The position numbers and the translations under genes are program-made. Below are positions 27,390 through 36,278 of a DNA stretch of 64,000 bases, one piece after another (position 1 is the first letter of the stretch; each line of letters begins with the position of its first letter). Source of the stretch: Gracilibacillus salinarum (GTDB taxonomy: Bacteria; Bacillota; Bacilli; Bacillales; Amphibacillaceae); NCBI RefSeq assembly GCF_022919575.1, contig NZ_CP095071.1, positions 4,288,001 to 4,352,000 on the forward strand, written 5' to 3'. The notes beneath the pieces were generated by a model that saw only the letters and a list, made by a program, of their open reading frames with translations, had not been told where the DNA came from and made no database searches.

Positions 27390-28130
27390 ATGGACGAGAA
27401 GTTTGATTACCGTGCATTTTATGAAGAAGTAGGTAAGGAAAATGGCTGGAATTTTGACAAACTCCAAGTAGAAACAGAAGGAAACGGTTGGGAGTTTTAT
27501 CAGGAAGTGTTAAAGAAGGTGGGAGAATCTGATTGTTTGTTAGATATAGGCTGTGGGAGCGGAGAACAGCTAATTAAATTAGCCGCTTCATTATTTTTGG
27601 TGGTCGGTATTGATCTGTCACGAAGTATGATAGAAAAGGCAGATCAAGCATCACAGAAAAATGTGAAATTTTTTCACATGACTTCTGATCAATTGCAATT
27701 TCCGAATGGCTTTTTTGATATCGTTACCAGTCGTCATGCCCCGTTCTCTGCTAAAGAAGTGGCAAGCGTATTGAAAAAGGGCGGGGTATTTATGACACAG
27801 CAAGTCAGGGAAACGGATAAGATAAATTTAAAAAAAGCATTTGGCAGGGGGCAGGCATTGGAATCACAGGACGGACAGTTAAAAGACAACTATGTCAAGG
27901 ATTTGAAGGAAGCAGGTTTTACTACTGTGCAAACCTGTGAATACGATGCCACCGAGTATTATCAGAGACCAGAGGATTTGCTTTTTTTATTAAAATATAC
28001 GCCAATTATCCCAAAATTCGGTGCGTATTCTGATGATTTAGATAGGTTTGAAGATTTTATAGCAACGTATCAGACAGAAAAAGGAATCGCAACGAATTCT
28101 AAACGGTTTTTGATTGTGGCAAAAAAGTAG
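27390..28130 (+). CDS. SAM-dependent methyltransferase
   Basis: 246 residues. Motif I is CLLDIGCGSGEQL (~46-58), the acidic loop is VVGIDLSRSMI and motif IV is FFDIVTSRHAPFS. It resembles class I methyltransferases related to UbiE/RlmA-type enzymes; the substrate is unknown. It starts 8 bp after the ATPase stop (AAAAGGAGTGAAGTGCAGGATG) and closes the kinase-regulator-ATPase-methyltransferase operon. A composite hairpin element follows. Confidence 0.85.
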   Translation: MDEKFDYRAFYEEVGKENGWNFDKLQVETEGNGWEFYQEVLKKVGESDCLLDIGCGSGEQLIKLAASLFLVVGIDLSRSMIEKADQASQKNVKFFHMTSDQLQFPNGFFDIVTSRHAPFSAKEVASVLKKGGVFMTQQVRETDKINLKKAFGRGQALESQDGQLKDNYVKDLKEAGFTTVQTCEYDATEYYQRPEDLLFLLKYTPIIPKFGAYSDDLDRFEDFIATYQTEKGIATNSKRFLIVAKK

Positions 28131-28221
28131 TGATCTGTTATTTTAAGATGTAGCTGAGAGTTAAGTTGAACGTATGTTTTATCTTCAGCACTATGCCTAA
28201 ATAAAATAAGTCAGTGTTGAG

Positions 28222-28708
28222 TTCCTATAATATGCATTATGTTAACAAAGGCAGTATTGCAAAATGGTCATTTTGATATAGATTATCTGCTTAGCAAAGC
28301 TCCGGAAATAAGCTCCGCGTCCTGTGGATCTTCAGCTCGTGCTGATTCCACGGGAGTCTCCGCCTATTTCCTACGCTTTAGGGAAGTTCTACAACGCATG
28401 GAACAGCAAAAAGCAGTGGTTCTAAGCATTATGTTATTCAAAAGCTGATATTAAGGGTGCACTCAATATGCTAGCAATTCCAAAAGTTGTAGAGCCCCCA
28501 TCCAAGCGTAGGCCAACCACGTAGACTCCCGCGGGACAGGCAGGTGCTGGAGATCCACTTTGTGAAGCGCCCTTCTTCACAAAGTTAGCTTCAGCCGTGC
28601 CCCGCAGGACGCGGAGTGGTTGGCTGAAGCGGTATTCCAGCACATTATATATATCAATATGGATGCTTGGCTAGCGATGGCTAGTTTACATAATGCATAT
28701 TATGGTAG
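28222..28708 (-). mobile_element. Composite inverted-hairpin element, copy C (interior inverted)
   Basis: Terminal repeats TTCCTATAATATGCATTATG (left) and CATAATGCATATTATGG (right). Both ends carry the same G-to-C change relative to other copies, preserving the inverted symmetry. The interior is reversed relative to copy A, while the right flank (TTCAATTAGGACCGGGCGG) is in the usual direction. The first module has a shortened tip; the second carries the TTTGTGAAG/CTTCACAAA tip. It contains an unoccupied copy of the sequence targeted by the IS110/IS1111 element (28519-28527, minus strand). Confidence 0.88.
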
Positions 28709-28734
28709 TTGTATATAATTTATTCAATTAGGAC

Positions 28735-28757
28735 CGGGCGGGGTATGCCCGATTTTT
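28735..28757 (+). terminator. Terminator-like hairpin in the right flank of copy C
   Basis: CGGGC...GCCCG stem followed by ATTTTTC; the same hairpin accompanies other copies. Confidence 0.6.
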
Positions 28758-28833
28758 CTGATTTTTGATGGCTAGACTTAACCATGCATAAAGCTACCCA
28801 TAATCGATATTATCAGGATAATTACTTTGTTAA

Positions 28834-28872
28834 TAAAAGAAAGAGTCTGATTTAGCTGCTAAATCAGACTCT
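28834..28872 (-). terminator. Terminator of the ABC exporter operon
   Basis: Stem AGAGTCTGATTTAG / CTAAATCAGACTCT with a very short loop and, on the minus strand, a TTTCTTTTATT tail. It lies 18 bp beyond the permease stop. Confidence 0.88.
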
Positions 28873-28889
28873 GCTATAATATAGTTCGT

Positions 28890-29717
28890 TTAAGCATGCG
28901 CCCGCTTGAAGCTTACGGTGGCGATTGCTACGAATACGACAGCGAATGCCAGTATAAATAATATTTCCTCAAATACGGTCACGGAACGGCCGAATACAGT
29001 GATATCAAGTCCCATAGTTTGACGGATTGTTTCTGGAAGACTGTCGACGTCTATCATGATTTTCTTCATGACATCGACACCGTACGTAACAGGGTTAAGC
29101 TTCACAATGACATCAAGCCAGCTTGGCATATTGTTAATTGGAAATAAGGCGCCGGATAAGAAAATCATCGGCATTACCAGAATTTGCACAATGAGCTGGA
29201 AGCCTTGTGTGGATTTAATCATACTTGCAAATAACAAACCAACCCCGGATAAAGCGGCCCCAAGCAGAAACATAAATGGAATGACTTTAATTAAGGACCA
29301 AATATCATAAGATAGCCCGAGAAAAGGGATTAATAAAAACAGAATGATACCTTGAATCGTTGATACAGAAGCTGCCCCTAGCATTTTTCCAATTGCGATG
29401 CTTACTCGTGAAATGGGGGAGACAAGGATTTCTTTCATGTACCCATAATTTTTATCTTCAATTACAGACATCGCGGAGAATATCGCTGTCATCAGTAATG
29501 TCATCGATACGATACCAGGGAAGACGAATTCAACATAGTTAAATCCTTCACTACCGTCTGCCATTCCCCCTGCCATCATCGATTCCATTGTCCCACTTAA
29601 TCCACCGCCAAATATTAATAGAAATAGGATCGGCATAGAGAATGAACCTAACAGCCGAGCGCGATCTCTGAAAAATTTCGTTAAATCTCTTTGCCAAATT
29701 GCCAGAATTCCTTCCAT
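28890..29717 (-). CDS. ABC-2-type transporter permease
   Basis: 275 residues with six membrane helices and the ABC-2 signature region (FASMIKSTQGFQLIVQILVMPMIFLSGALFPI ... LNPVTYGVDVMKK). This fits the DrrB-like permeases that export drugs or lipids with a separate ATPase. It lies 12 bp downstream of the ATPase gene in the same operon. AAGGAGGTATTTACATGG marks the start. The substrate is unknown. Confidence 0.9.
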   Translation of the reverse strand: MEGILAIWQRDLTKFFRDRARLLGSFSMPILFLLIFGGGLSGTMESMMAGGMADGSEGFNYVEFVFPGIVSMTLLMTAIFSAMSVIEDKNYGYMKEILVSPISRVSIAIGKMLGAASVSTIQGIILFLLIPFLGLSYDIWSLIKVIPFMFLLGAALSGVGLLFASMIKSTQGFQLIVQILVMPMIFLSGALFPINNMPSWLDVIVKLNPVTYGVDVMKKIMIDVDSLPETIRQTMGLDITVFGRSVTVFEEILFILAFAVVFVAIATVSFKRAHA

Positions 29718-29729
29718 GTAAATACCTCC

Positions 29730-30653
29730 TTAATCCTTGATTTTGCGACCTGTATACGCTAAAAAGACATCATTCAATGTAGGTTTGCGGATGTTTAGCG
29801 CAGTAATTGGAATTTCTAATGTCTTGATAAATTTTGAAATAAACGCATCACTGCTCGATACCTTCAGGTGAATGGTATCGTCTTTTACCTCCACCTCTGC
29901 ATCGCTGATTTTTTCTTCGATTTCTTTTAGTGCTGCATCATTATCTTCCGTGGATAACTCGATCATGTCACCACCTAATTGATCCTTTAAGGCTGCAGGG
30001 GAATCAATGGCAATAATTTCACCTTGATCCATAATCGCGACACGATCACTAATCTCAGCTTCATCTAAATAATGCGTCGTTAAAAACATCGTAATGCCTT
30101 CTTTTTCCTTCAATTTTAAAATGTATTCCCATAAATGAGCACGTGTATTTGGGTCGAGACCGACTGTCGGCTCATCTAGAAACAATACCTTCGGATAATG
30201 AAGCAATCCGCGCGCTATTTCGAGCCGGCGCTTCATCCCGCCAGAGTATTCCTCGACCCGTTGATTTTGTTCGTCTACAAGGTCAACAATCTCCAATACT
30301 TCCAGTATACGAGCATCACGCTTTTCTTTCGGAACATTGTAAAATCTGCAGTGTAATTTTAGATTTTCGTTAGCCGTTAATTTTTCATCTAATGTATTCT
30401 CTTGAAAAATAATACCGATACTTGCGCGTACCTCATCTTTTTCCTTATTTGCATCGTAGCCGTTAATAATAATCTCTCCGGATGTAGCTTTCAGCATCGT
30501 ACAAATCATATTAATTGTGGTGCTTTTACCTGCGCCGTTTGGTCCAAGAAAGCCAAAGATTTCACCTTCTTTCACATCGAAACTGATCCCTTTAACTGCT
30601 TCAACCTTCTTATATGTTTTGGTTAGATCTTTTACAGATATGACGGAATTCAA
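29730..30653 (-). CDS. ABC transporter ATP-binding protein (DrrA-like)
   Basis: 307 residues. Walker A is GPNGAGKST (~38-46), the Q-loop is IIFQENT, the signature is YSGGMKRRLE, Walker B is VLFLDEPTVGLD and the switch His is in TTHYLDEAE. The C-terminal ~80 residues match the DUF4162-type extension of daunorubicin-resistance ATPases. The TTG start has GGAGG seven bases upstream. The promoter overlaps a palindrome beside the divergent marR-type gene, so that regulator likely controls this operon. Confidence 0.92.
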   Translation of the reverse strand: MNSVISVKDLTKTYKKVEAVKGISFDVKEGEIFGFLGPNGAGKSTTINMICTMLKATSGEIIINGYDANKEKDEVRASIGIIFQENTLDEKLTANENLKLHCRFYNVPKEKRDARILEVLEIVDLVDEQNQRVEEYSGGMKRRLEIARGLLHYPKVLFLDEPTVGLDPNTRAHLWEYILKLKEKEGITMFLTTHYLDEAEISDRVAIMDQGEIIAIDSPAALKDQLGGDMIELSTEDNDAALKEIEEKISDAEVEVKDDTIHLKVSSSDAFISKFIKTLEIPITALNIRKPTLNDVFLAYTGRKIKD

Positions 30654-30675
30654 TATAAAACCTCCTCATGAAAGA

Positions 30676-30699
30676 AATAGTTATGATATAATAACTATT
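30676..30699. promoter_or_regulatory. Probable MarR-family operator
   Basis: Perfect 9-bp inverted repeat AATAGTTAT / ATAACTATT with a 6-bp centre, placed between the divergent ABC operon and the MarR gene. It overlaps the -10 element of the ABC promoter. Confidence 0.65.
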
Positions 30700-30725
30700 A
30701 TCCAACCACAGCTAGATAAAGTCAA
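30697..30725 (-). promoter_or_regulatory. Sigma-A promoter of the ABC exporter operon
   Basis: On the minus strand, TTGACT (30725-30720), 17-bp spacer, GATAAT (30702-30697). Three bases of the -10 lie within the palindromic operator. Confidence 0.65.
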
Positions 30726-30750
30726 TTTATTTGAAGGAGTGTGTAACAAA

Positions 30751-31200
30751 ATGAGTGAAAAAGACGTCTTAACTCATGAACTGGTGGATGCTGCACTCAG
30801 TGTTTTACCATTATTACCAAAAAAACTATTTGGTACATCACCTGTTGTAAAAAAAGACGGACTTCATCCTTCTCATTTTCACGTGTTACGAATGATCGAA
30901 CGAGAAGAACCGATTCAAATGACGTTCATTGCCAAAAAATTAGATATTAATAAATCCAATTTAACACCAATTATTCAGAAGTTGATCGAAAAAGATTTTA
31001 TTAAGAAAAAGAAAGATGCCCATGACAGGCGGATCACTTACTTGGAAATGACAGAATGTGGCGAACGATATGCGTCTGAAATGAAAAAGGAATTACATCA
31101 AATAGTTCAAGGTCGGTTCGCCAAGCTGACAGATGAAGAAAAAAATGAGTTACACCGGGCTTTTGATTCCATTCACACGATATTGACTAAGTTAGAATGA
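30751..31200 (+). CDS. MarR-family transcriptional regulator
   Basis: 149 residues with the MarR winged helix-turn-helix (MTFIAKKLDINKSNLTPIIQKLIEKDFIKKKKDAHDRRITYLEMT, ~55-105) including the wing motif DRR. ATG 30751 follows AAGGAGTG with good spacing; longer in-frame extensions run into the divergent ATPase gene and are rejected. It probably represses the divergent ABC exporter genes and itself through the palindrome at 30676. The ligand is unknown. Confidence 0.88.
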   Translation: MSEKDVLTHELVDAALSVLPLLPKKLFGTSPVVKKDGLHPSHFHVLRMIEREEPIQMTFIAKKLDINKSNLTPIIQKLIEKDFIKKKKDAHDRRITYLEMTECGERYASEMKKELHQIVQGRFAKLTDEEKNELHRAFDSIHTILTKLE

Positions 31201-31309
31201 TGGGAAAAAAGTCTTATAGGAGGCTGACTAATAGTTTGGTATGATTAATTTTAGGGAAAATTGTAAATAGAAATACTTTTTTTCCACAAATAAACAGGGG
31301 GAGTATCTT

Positions 31310-32206
31310 ATGAAAAAACAGTTATTCGTATTGATTCTACTAGCTTTTCTCTCACTTATTCTGATAGCGTGTTCACAAGACACAGAAGAGGATACGCAAT
31401 CATCAGGTAAAAATGGGGACACAGAAACAATCGATGCTACAGACGATGTAGATGATGCAGGTGAAGAGGAATCGGTCTTCAGTCTTGATGAGAACAAGGC
31501 AACAGAGGTATTAAATCAGTATCATGATACAGTAATGGATGTTATTAACAATGCAGATGATCAAGGGACAGTTCAAGATTTCTCTGCGAAAGAACCGTTA
31601 AAAGAAGAATTTATGACGATAATGTCAGAAGAGTTGGCAAGCTCATATGTTGATCAGTATTTCCAACAGACGGACGGTCAACTTTTTGTTGTGCCGACTG
31701 AAGCGCCGATTTGGTTCAAAGAGGATCAAGCCTTCCAGATGCAAGAAGTCAGTAAAACAGAATATGAAATTATCCAAGAACAATCAAATGAGCTGATTGG
31801 TGAAGTGAAAATGACATATGTGCTCACATCTAAAAATGATAAATGGATTGTTCAGGAGGTGCACACTGAAGAATTAAAAGATACATCAAATGGTGATGGC
31901 CAAAGTGACAATAGTAGTCAAAACGGCAATGATTCTTCAGACAATAATGGCGATAGCGGTGACGGCGAAGAAGCTAGTGAAGACACTGGTGAAATAACGG
32001 ATAACAAAGCAGAGGACCTTGTCAGAGAGTACTTGAACATTCCAGAAGATAGTGAAATGAATGTTGTGATGGATCATAAAGATGATAATGGTAATTTTGT
32101 TGTACAGGTATATGAGCTTGTACAAAATGGTGATACCAGTCACACAGCAACAGTTGGCTGGTATATAGTTAATAAGGATGACGGATCAATCGAAGAAATG
32201 ATGTAA
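31310..32206 (+). CDS. Acidic lipoprotein, unknown function
   Basis: 298 residues with a lipoprotein signal peptide (lipobox ILIAC, Cys21). There is a low-complexity acidic linker, a folded region (~45-190), a second Ser/Asn/Gly/Asp-rich linker (~195-235) and a C-terminal ~65-residue domain (EDLVREYLNIPEDSEMNVVM...). AGGGGGAGTATCTT precedes the ATG. The negative charge fits secreted proteins of salt-adapted bacteria. No named family recognised. Confidence 0.75.
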   Translation: MKKQLFVLILLAFLSLILIACSQDTEEDTQSSGKNGDTETIDATDDVDDAGEEESVFSLDENKATEVLNQYHDTVMDVINNADDQGTVQDFSAKEPLKEEFMTIMSEELASSYVDQYFQQTDGQLFVVPTEAPIWFKEDQAFQMQEVSKTEYEIIQEQSNELIGEVKMTYVLTSKNDKWIVQEVHTEELKDTSNGDGQSDNSSQNGNDSSDNNGDSGDGEEASEDTGEITDNKAEDLVREYLNIPEDSEMNVVMDHKDDNGNFVVQVYELVQNGDTSHTATVGWYIVNKDDGSIEEMM

Positions 32207-32250
32207 TGCAAAAGAATAATCATAATTTCTCATCTTGTCATGAATAATCC

Positions 32251-32287
32251 AAAAAGGCTTGCACAAAATAAGTGCAAGCCTTTTTTT
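32251..32287 (+). terminator. Strong Rho-independent terminator
   Basis: AAAAGGCTTGCAC / GTGCAAGCCTTTT stem, 7-nt loop, then seven Ts, 45 bp after the lipoprotein stop. The T tract merges with the left end of repeat P6. Confidence 0.92.
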
Positions 32288-32438
32288 GTCACGATGTTAA
32301 CCGTCTGTAAGACTCCCACTTCAAGCTTCGTGTATCACAAAGCAGCTAAGTGGGAGTGAACAGTTGCTAACATCCTGATACGTTTCGCTAATGATCAGCG
32401 GGGGTTAAAAACCCCCGCTGATCAAAGTCTCACTTTAT
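32285..32438 (+). repeat. Double-hairpin repeat, copy P6 (complete)
   Basis: TTTGTCACGATGTTAACCGTC ... GCTAACATCCTGATACG large hairpin, perfect second hairpin TGATCAGCGGGGG / CCCCCGCTGATCA, and end GTCTCACTTTAT. The second hairpin carries a paired change (A to G on one arm, T to C on the other) relative to P1, keeping the stem perfect. Confidence 0.9.
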
Positions 32439-32461
32439 ATATGATCAAACACAACACATGA

Positions 32462-32953
32462 CTATAGTAAATCATTCTTTTTGATGCTGGAAAACACTTC
32501 TTCCAATGACCGGTGAAAGGAAATAGCATCTTGAATCTTTCGTTCAAACAATTCTTTATGTGAATCAGAATAATGAGTAAGGTCTTCCTGTATTTCTGCT
32601 AAATTATTGATTTGTAAATTTAGCGAAGCTAGCCAGCGATTAACATAAGTTTTCATGAATTTTTTGTATAAATCTTCCCGAGCTTCGTATAAGTCTTTGC
32701 GCACGCCTTTTTGCCAGACGCGTTCGACAAGATTAAATTCCAAAAGTCTGCGGATGGCATAGCTCATTGCTGTTTTACTTTTGCCAAGCGATTCTTTCAT
32801 TTCGTCTAATGTCATCGGTGCTTCATTTAAATACAAGGTCACAAATAGCTGTGCCTCTGTTTTATTTAATGAAAACATCTCTAATGTTTTTGAGAATTCA
32901 GATACAATCTGATTATTAACTCTTTCTGATTGACCTTGATCCGATTGTGTCAT
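32462..32953 (-). CDS. GbsR/OpuAR-type MarR-fold regulator of glycine betaine genes
   Basis: 163 residues with a GbsR-like winged helix (LNEAPMTLDEMKESLGKSKTAMSYAIRRLLEFNLVERVWQKGVRKDLYEA, ~45-95) and a helical C-terminus. GbsR-type proteins in Bacillus sense choline or betaine and repress choline uptake and oxidation or betaine uptake genes. Here it diverges from opuAA-opuAB-opuAC with a 234-bp spacer, which fits control of that operon. The operator could not be assigned. AGGAGG lies 13 bases upstream of the ATG, a long spacing. Confidence 0.85.
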   Translation of the reverse strand: MTQSDQGQSERVNNQIVSEFSKTLEMFSLNKTEAQLFVTLYLNEAPMTLDEMKESLGKSKTAMSYAIRRLLEFNLVERVWQKGVRKDLYEAREDLYKKFMKTYVNRWLASLNLQINNLAEIQEDLTHYSDSHKELFERKIQDAISFHRSLEEVFSSIKKNDLL

Positions 32954-33100
32954 AAAGCTATGACAACCTCCTTTAACGCACTTACTTTAACTTTACACTA
33001 CACTAAAACAAAAAGCTATATACATAGTAAATGAATTAAAATCGTTTTGTAAAGATAAAACTTTATGAACGTAACAATCTGAAAAATCAGTGCATAACGG

Positions 33101-33129
33101 TTGAAATAAATGAAATGTTCCTGTAACAT
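33101..33129 (+). promoter_or_regulatory. Probable sigma-A promoter of opuA operon
   Basis: TTGAAA (33101-33106), 17-bp spacer, TAACAT (33124-33129), leaving a leader of about 50 nt before opuAA. Confidence 0.5.
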
Positions 33130-33187
33130 AAAAAACGATGTTCAGGAAATGACGGAATATGTCGAAGAAAAAGAGGTGGTTTATTTC

Positions 33188-34384
33188 ATGTCTGTCATTA
33201 AAGTAAAGGACTTGTCGAAAATTTTCGGCAAAAAGACAAAAACTGCTCTTTCCTTGTTGGATGAGGGCTACACGAAAGAACAAATCTTAGAAAAAACAGG
33301 ATGCACAGTAGGTGTTAACCGTGCTTCTTTTGAAGTAGAAGAAGGAGAAGTCTTTGTTATCATGGGACTTTCCGGAAGTGGTAAATCAACCCTTGTACGT
33401 TTGTTAAATCGTCTCATCGATCCTACTGAAGGTGATGTAGAAGTCGGTGGAGAGAATTTGGCAAAGGTTGGAAAAGAAGCATTACGAAAAGTACGACGGG
33501 AAAAAATGAGTATGGTATTCCAAAAGTTTGGTCTGTTTCCGTTCCGAACCGTGTTGGAAAATACCGAATTCGGACTTGAAGTACAAGGGATCAGCAAGGA
33601 AGAACGAGCGAAAAAAGCGGAAGAGGCATTACAACTAGTAGGTTTGGGAAGCTTTATTCACCAGTATCCGGATCAATTATCTGGTGGGATGCAACAGCGT
33701 GTTGGTTTAGCTCGTGCCTTAGCGAATGACCCGGAAGTCTTGTTAATGGATGAGGCGTTCTCAGCATTAGACCCTTTAATTCGGAAAGATATGCAAGACG
33801 AATTGCTGGATTTGCAACAAAAAATGAAAAAAACGATTATTTTTATTACACACGATTTAGATGAAGCGTTGAGAATCGGTGATCGCATTGCTTTAATGAA
33901 GGATGGTTCTATCGTACAAATTGGTACACCAGAAGAAATCCTTGTTAATCCAGCGAATGATTACGTAGAACGATTTGTCGAAGATGTGGACCGTTCCAAA
34001 GTATTAACCGCAAGTCATATTATGAAGCGCCCAGAAACAGTTGACATTGACAAGCATGGACCACGAGTGGCATTAGAGCGAATTCGTGAGCAAGGTTTAT
34101 CAAGTATCTATGTCGTAGACCGAGGACGACAGTTACAAGGTTATGTCACAGCAGATGATGTCAAAAGTGCAAGAGAAAAAGAATCGAAAGATTTACGCGA
34201 TATTTTGAAGAAAGACATGCCTACAGTTGGCATGGAGGCACCCATTCATGAAATTTTTGATATTATTCATGATTCACCCGTACCAGTTGCTGTTGTAGAA
34301 GATGGCAAATTAAAAGGTATTATCGTGAGAGGTGCCGTTATTGCAGCATTAGCAAACGGAAATGGGGTGACAGAAGATGCTTGA
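33188..34384 (+). CDS. opuAA: Glycine betaine ABC transporter, ATP-binding protein OpuAA
   Basis: 398 residues. It starts [16 protein letters not shown], with the OpuAA/ProV-specific insertion before Walker A ([19 protein letters not shown]). Walker A is GLSGSGKST, the signature LSGGMQQR and Walker [14 protein letters not shown]. The C-terminal ~115 residues hold two CBS domains, which in OpuA sense ionic strength. ATG 33188 follows AGAGGTGG. It overlaps opuAB by 8 bp. With OpuAB and OpuAC it imports glycine betaine as an osmoprotectant. Confidence 0.95.
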   Translation: MSVIKVKDLSKIFGKKTKTALSLLDEGYTKEQILEKTGCTVGVNRASFEVEEGEVFVIMGLSGSGKSTLVRLLNRLIDPTEGDVEVGGENLAKVGKEALRKVRREKMSMVFQKFGLFPFRTVLENTEFGLEVQGISKEERAKKAEEALQLVGLGSFIHQYPDQLSGGMQQRVGLARALANDPEVLLMDEAFSALDPLIRKDMQDELLDLQQKMKKTIIFITHDLDEALRIGDRIALMKDGSIVQIGTPEEILVNPANDYVERFVEDVDRSKVLTASHIMKRPETVDIDKHGPRVALERIREQGLSSIYVVDRGRQLQGYVTADDVKSAREKESKDLRDILKKDMPTVGMEAPIHEIFDIIHDSPVPVAVVEDGKLKGIIVRGAVIAALANGNGVTEDA

Positions 34385-35210
34385 TTTTATCGGAAAAATC
34401 CCATTAGCTGATTGGATTAATAATGCGACGGAATGGATGCAAGATACATTTGAATTTATCTTTGATCCTATTAAAGAAGACTTTGGTGATTTTGTTGAAT
34501 CTACGTCTGATTGGCTAGCTGAAATTCCACCAATTATTGTTATTTTATTAGTAGCTGTAGTGGCATTTTTTGTTTCAGGTAAGAAATTTGGTTTAGCAGC
34601 GTTTTCGATTGTTGGACTATGGTTTGTTTATAACCAGGAATTATGGGAACAATTAATGGCAACATTGACTCTTGTTGTCTTTGCCAGTCTGATATCGATT
34701 ATTATTGGTATTCCGGCGGGGATTTGGATGTCCAAAAGTGTATGGGCGCAACGAATTATTACGCCAATTCTCGACTTTATGCAGACAATGCCTGCCTTTG
34801 TATATTTAATTCCTGCCGTTGTTTTCTTCGGTATCGGTATGGTACCTGGTATTTTTGCATCGGTAGTATTCGCAACACCACCTGTGGTGCGTTTCACGAA
34901 TCTTGGTATCAGACAAGTTTCGGCTGAATTAGTAGAAGCTGCAGATGCGTTTGGGACAACAGGTGCACAGAAACTGTTTAAAGTAGAGTTGCCAATGGCA
35001 AGAAAAACGATGATGGCAGGTGTAAACCAGACTATCATGCTTGCCTTGTCAATGGTTGTTATAGCTTCGATGATCGGTGCTCCCGGTCTAGGTGATGAAG
35101 TATTAACCGCATTACAACGTTCACAAGAAGGTCCTGGTTTCGTTGCAGGTTTAGGTATTGTTATTCTGGCGATTATTATTGATCGACTTTCTCAAAATGT
35201 GAACAAATAA
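34377..35210 (+). CDS. opuAB: Glycine betaine ABC transporter, permease OpuAB
   Basis: 277 residues. An N-terminal amphipathic segment (~1-50) is followed by a ProW-type permease with about six helices and the EAA-like loop ([34 protein letters not shown]). The start overlaps the opuAA end and GGGGTGA lies upstream, implying translational coupling. Forms the membrane channel of the betaine importer. Confidence 0.95.
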   Translation: MLDFIGKIPLADWINNATEWMQDTFEFIFDPIKEDFGDFVESTSDWLAEIPPIIVILLVAVVAFFVSGKKFGLAAFSIVGLWFVYNQELWEQLMATLTLVVFASLISIIIGIPAGIWMSKSVWAQRIITPILDFMQTMPAFVYLIPAVVFFGIGMVPGIFASVVFATPPVVRFTNLGIRQVSAELVEAADAFGTTGAQKLFKVELPMARKTMMAGVNQTIMLALSMVVIASMIGAPGLGDEVLTALQRSQEGPGFVAGLGIVILAIIIDRLSQNVNK

Positions 35211-35219
35211 TATGTGAAT

Positions 35220-35244
35220 AACTTCCCTGTAAAACAGGGAAGTT
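35220..35244 (+). promoter_or_regulatory. Intercistronic hairpin between opuAB and opuAC
   Basis: AACTTCCCTGT / ACAGGGAAGTT, an 11-bp near-perfect stem with a tiny loop, followed by AAATAT rather than a T tract. It may partly terminate or protect mRNA ends and set different levels for the permease and the more abundant binding protein. Confidence 0.6.
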
Positions 35245-35278
35245 AAATATATAAATTTTACAAAGGGGAGTTCTATTA

Positions 35279-36190
35279 ATGTTGAAAACATGGAAATCTT
35301 TTGGATTAATTGCTGTACTAGGTTTAGTGTTAGTTCTTGCTGCATGTGGCGGCGGAGATGAATCTGAAGAAGAAAGCGATACTGGTTCAGATGAATCAGC
35401 TTCTGTTGGAAACGACCAGGAAGTTCAATTAGTTTATGTTAACTGGGATACAGAAATTGCTTCAACGAATGTTGTAGGTAAAGTATTAGAAAACTTGGGT
35501 TATGATGTAGAATTAACATCAGTTGAAAATGCTGCGATGTGGGAAGCAGTAGCAAATGATGAAGCAGATGGTATGGTTGCTGCATGGTTACCACTTACTC
35601 ATGAATCACAATTCGCAGAGTTTGGCGATCAAGTAGAAGATTTAGGAACAAACCTTGAAGGAGCAAAAACAGGTTTAGTTGTTCCATCTTATATGGACGT
35701 TGAATCAATTGAAGATCTATCTGACCAAGCTGATATGACTATTACTGGTATCGAAGCTGGTTCTGGTGTAGTAGGAGCAACAGAAACAGTACTTGAGGAA
35801 TATGGTAACCTGAGCGATTGGGAACTACAAACTTCTTCAAGTGGTGCCATGACAACTGCGTTAGGTGACGCAATTGAAAATGAAGAAGATATTGTTGTGA
35901 CAGGCTGGTCTCCACACTGGATGTTCTCTGAATATGACCTTAAATATTTAGAAGATCCTAAAGGTGCTTACGGTGAAGCAGAAAATATCAAAACAATGGT
36001 ACGTCAAGGATTAAAAGAAGACTTACCAAATGTTTATAAAGTACTAGACCAGTTCAACTGGACACAAGAAGACATCAACTCTGTAATGGTAGACGTAGTC
36101 GTGAATGGTGAAGATCCAGAAGACGCTGCAGAAGCATGGATTGAAGAAAACCAAGACAAAGTCGACGAATGGACAAAAGGTGTTGAGTAA
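35279..36190 (+). CDS. opuAC: Glycine betaine-binding lipoprotein OpuAC
   Basis: 303 residues. Lipoprotein signal (lipobox LAAC, Cys23), acidic linker, then an OpuAC-type binding domain. It resembles B. subtilis OpuAC closely by eye (VYVNWDTEIASTNVVGKVLE, WLPLTHESQF, TGWSPHWMFSEYDLKYLEDP), including the tryptophans expected to cage the trimethylammonium group. AAGGGGAG precedes the ATG. Tethered to the outer face of the membrane, it delivers betaine to OpuAB. Confidence 0.95.
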   Translation: MLKTWKSFGLIAVLGLVLVLAACGGGDESEEESDTGSDESASVGNDQEVQLVYVNWDTEIASTNVVGKVLENLGYDVELTSVENAAMWEAVANDEADGMVAAWLPLTHESQFAEFGDQVEDLGTNLEGAKTGLVVPSYMDVESIEDLSDQADMTITGIEAGSGVVGATETVLEEYGNLSDWELQTSSSGAMTTALGDAIENEEDIVVTGWSPHWMFSEYDLKYLEDPKGAYGEAENIKTMVRQGLKEDLPNVYKVLDQFNWTQEDINSVMVDVVVNGEDPEDAAEAWIEENQDKVDEWTKGVE

Positions 36191-36202
36191 TAATTAGCAT
36201 GT

Positions 36203-36233
36203 AACCCCCTCTTATGATAAAAGGGGGTTTTCT
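36203..36233 (+). terminator. Terminator of the opuA operon
   Basis: AACCCCCT / AGGGGGTT stem followed by TTCT, 12 bp after the opuAC stop. Confidence 0.85.
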
Positions 36234-36278
36234 ATTTAGTAAGGAACTGTCATGGAGGAAAATTACATAGATAATTGG

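Noticed and set aside
30517..30750. 78-codon N-terminal extension of the MarR regulator
   Set aside because: It overlaps the divergent ATPase gene and its promoter and operator; the ribosome site clearly marks ATG 30751.
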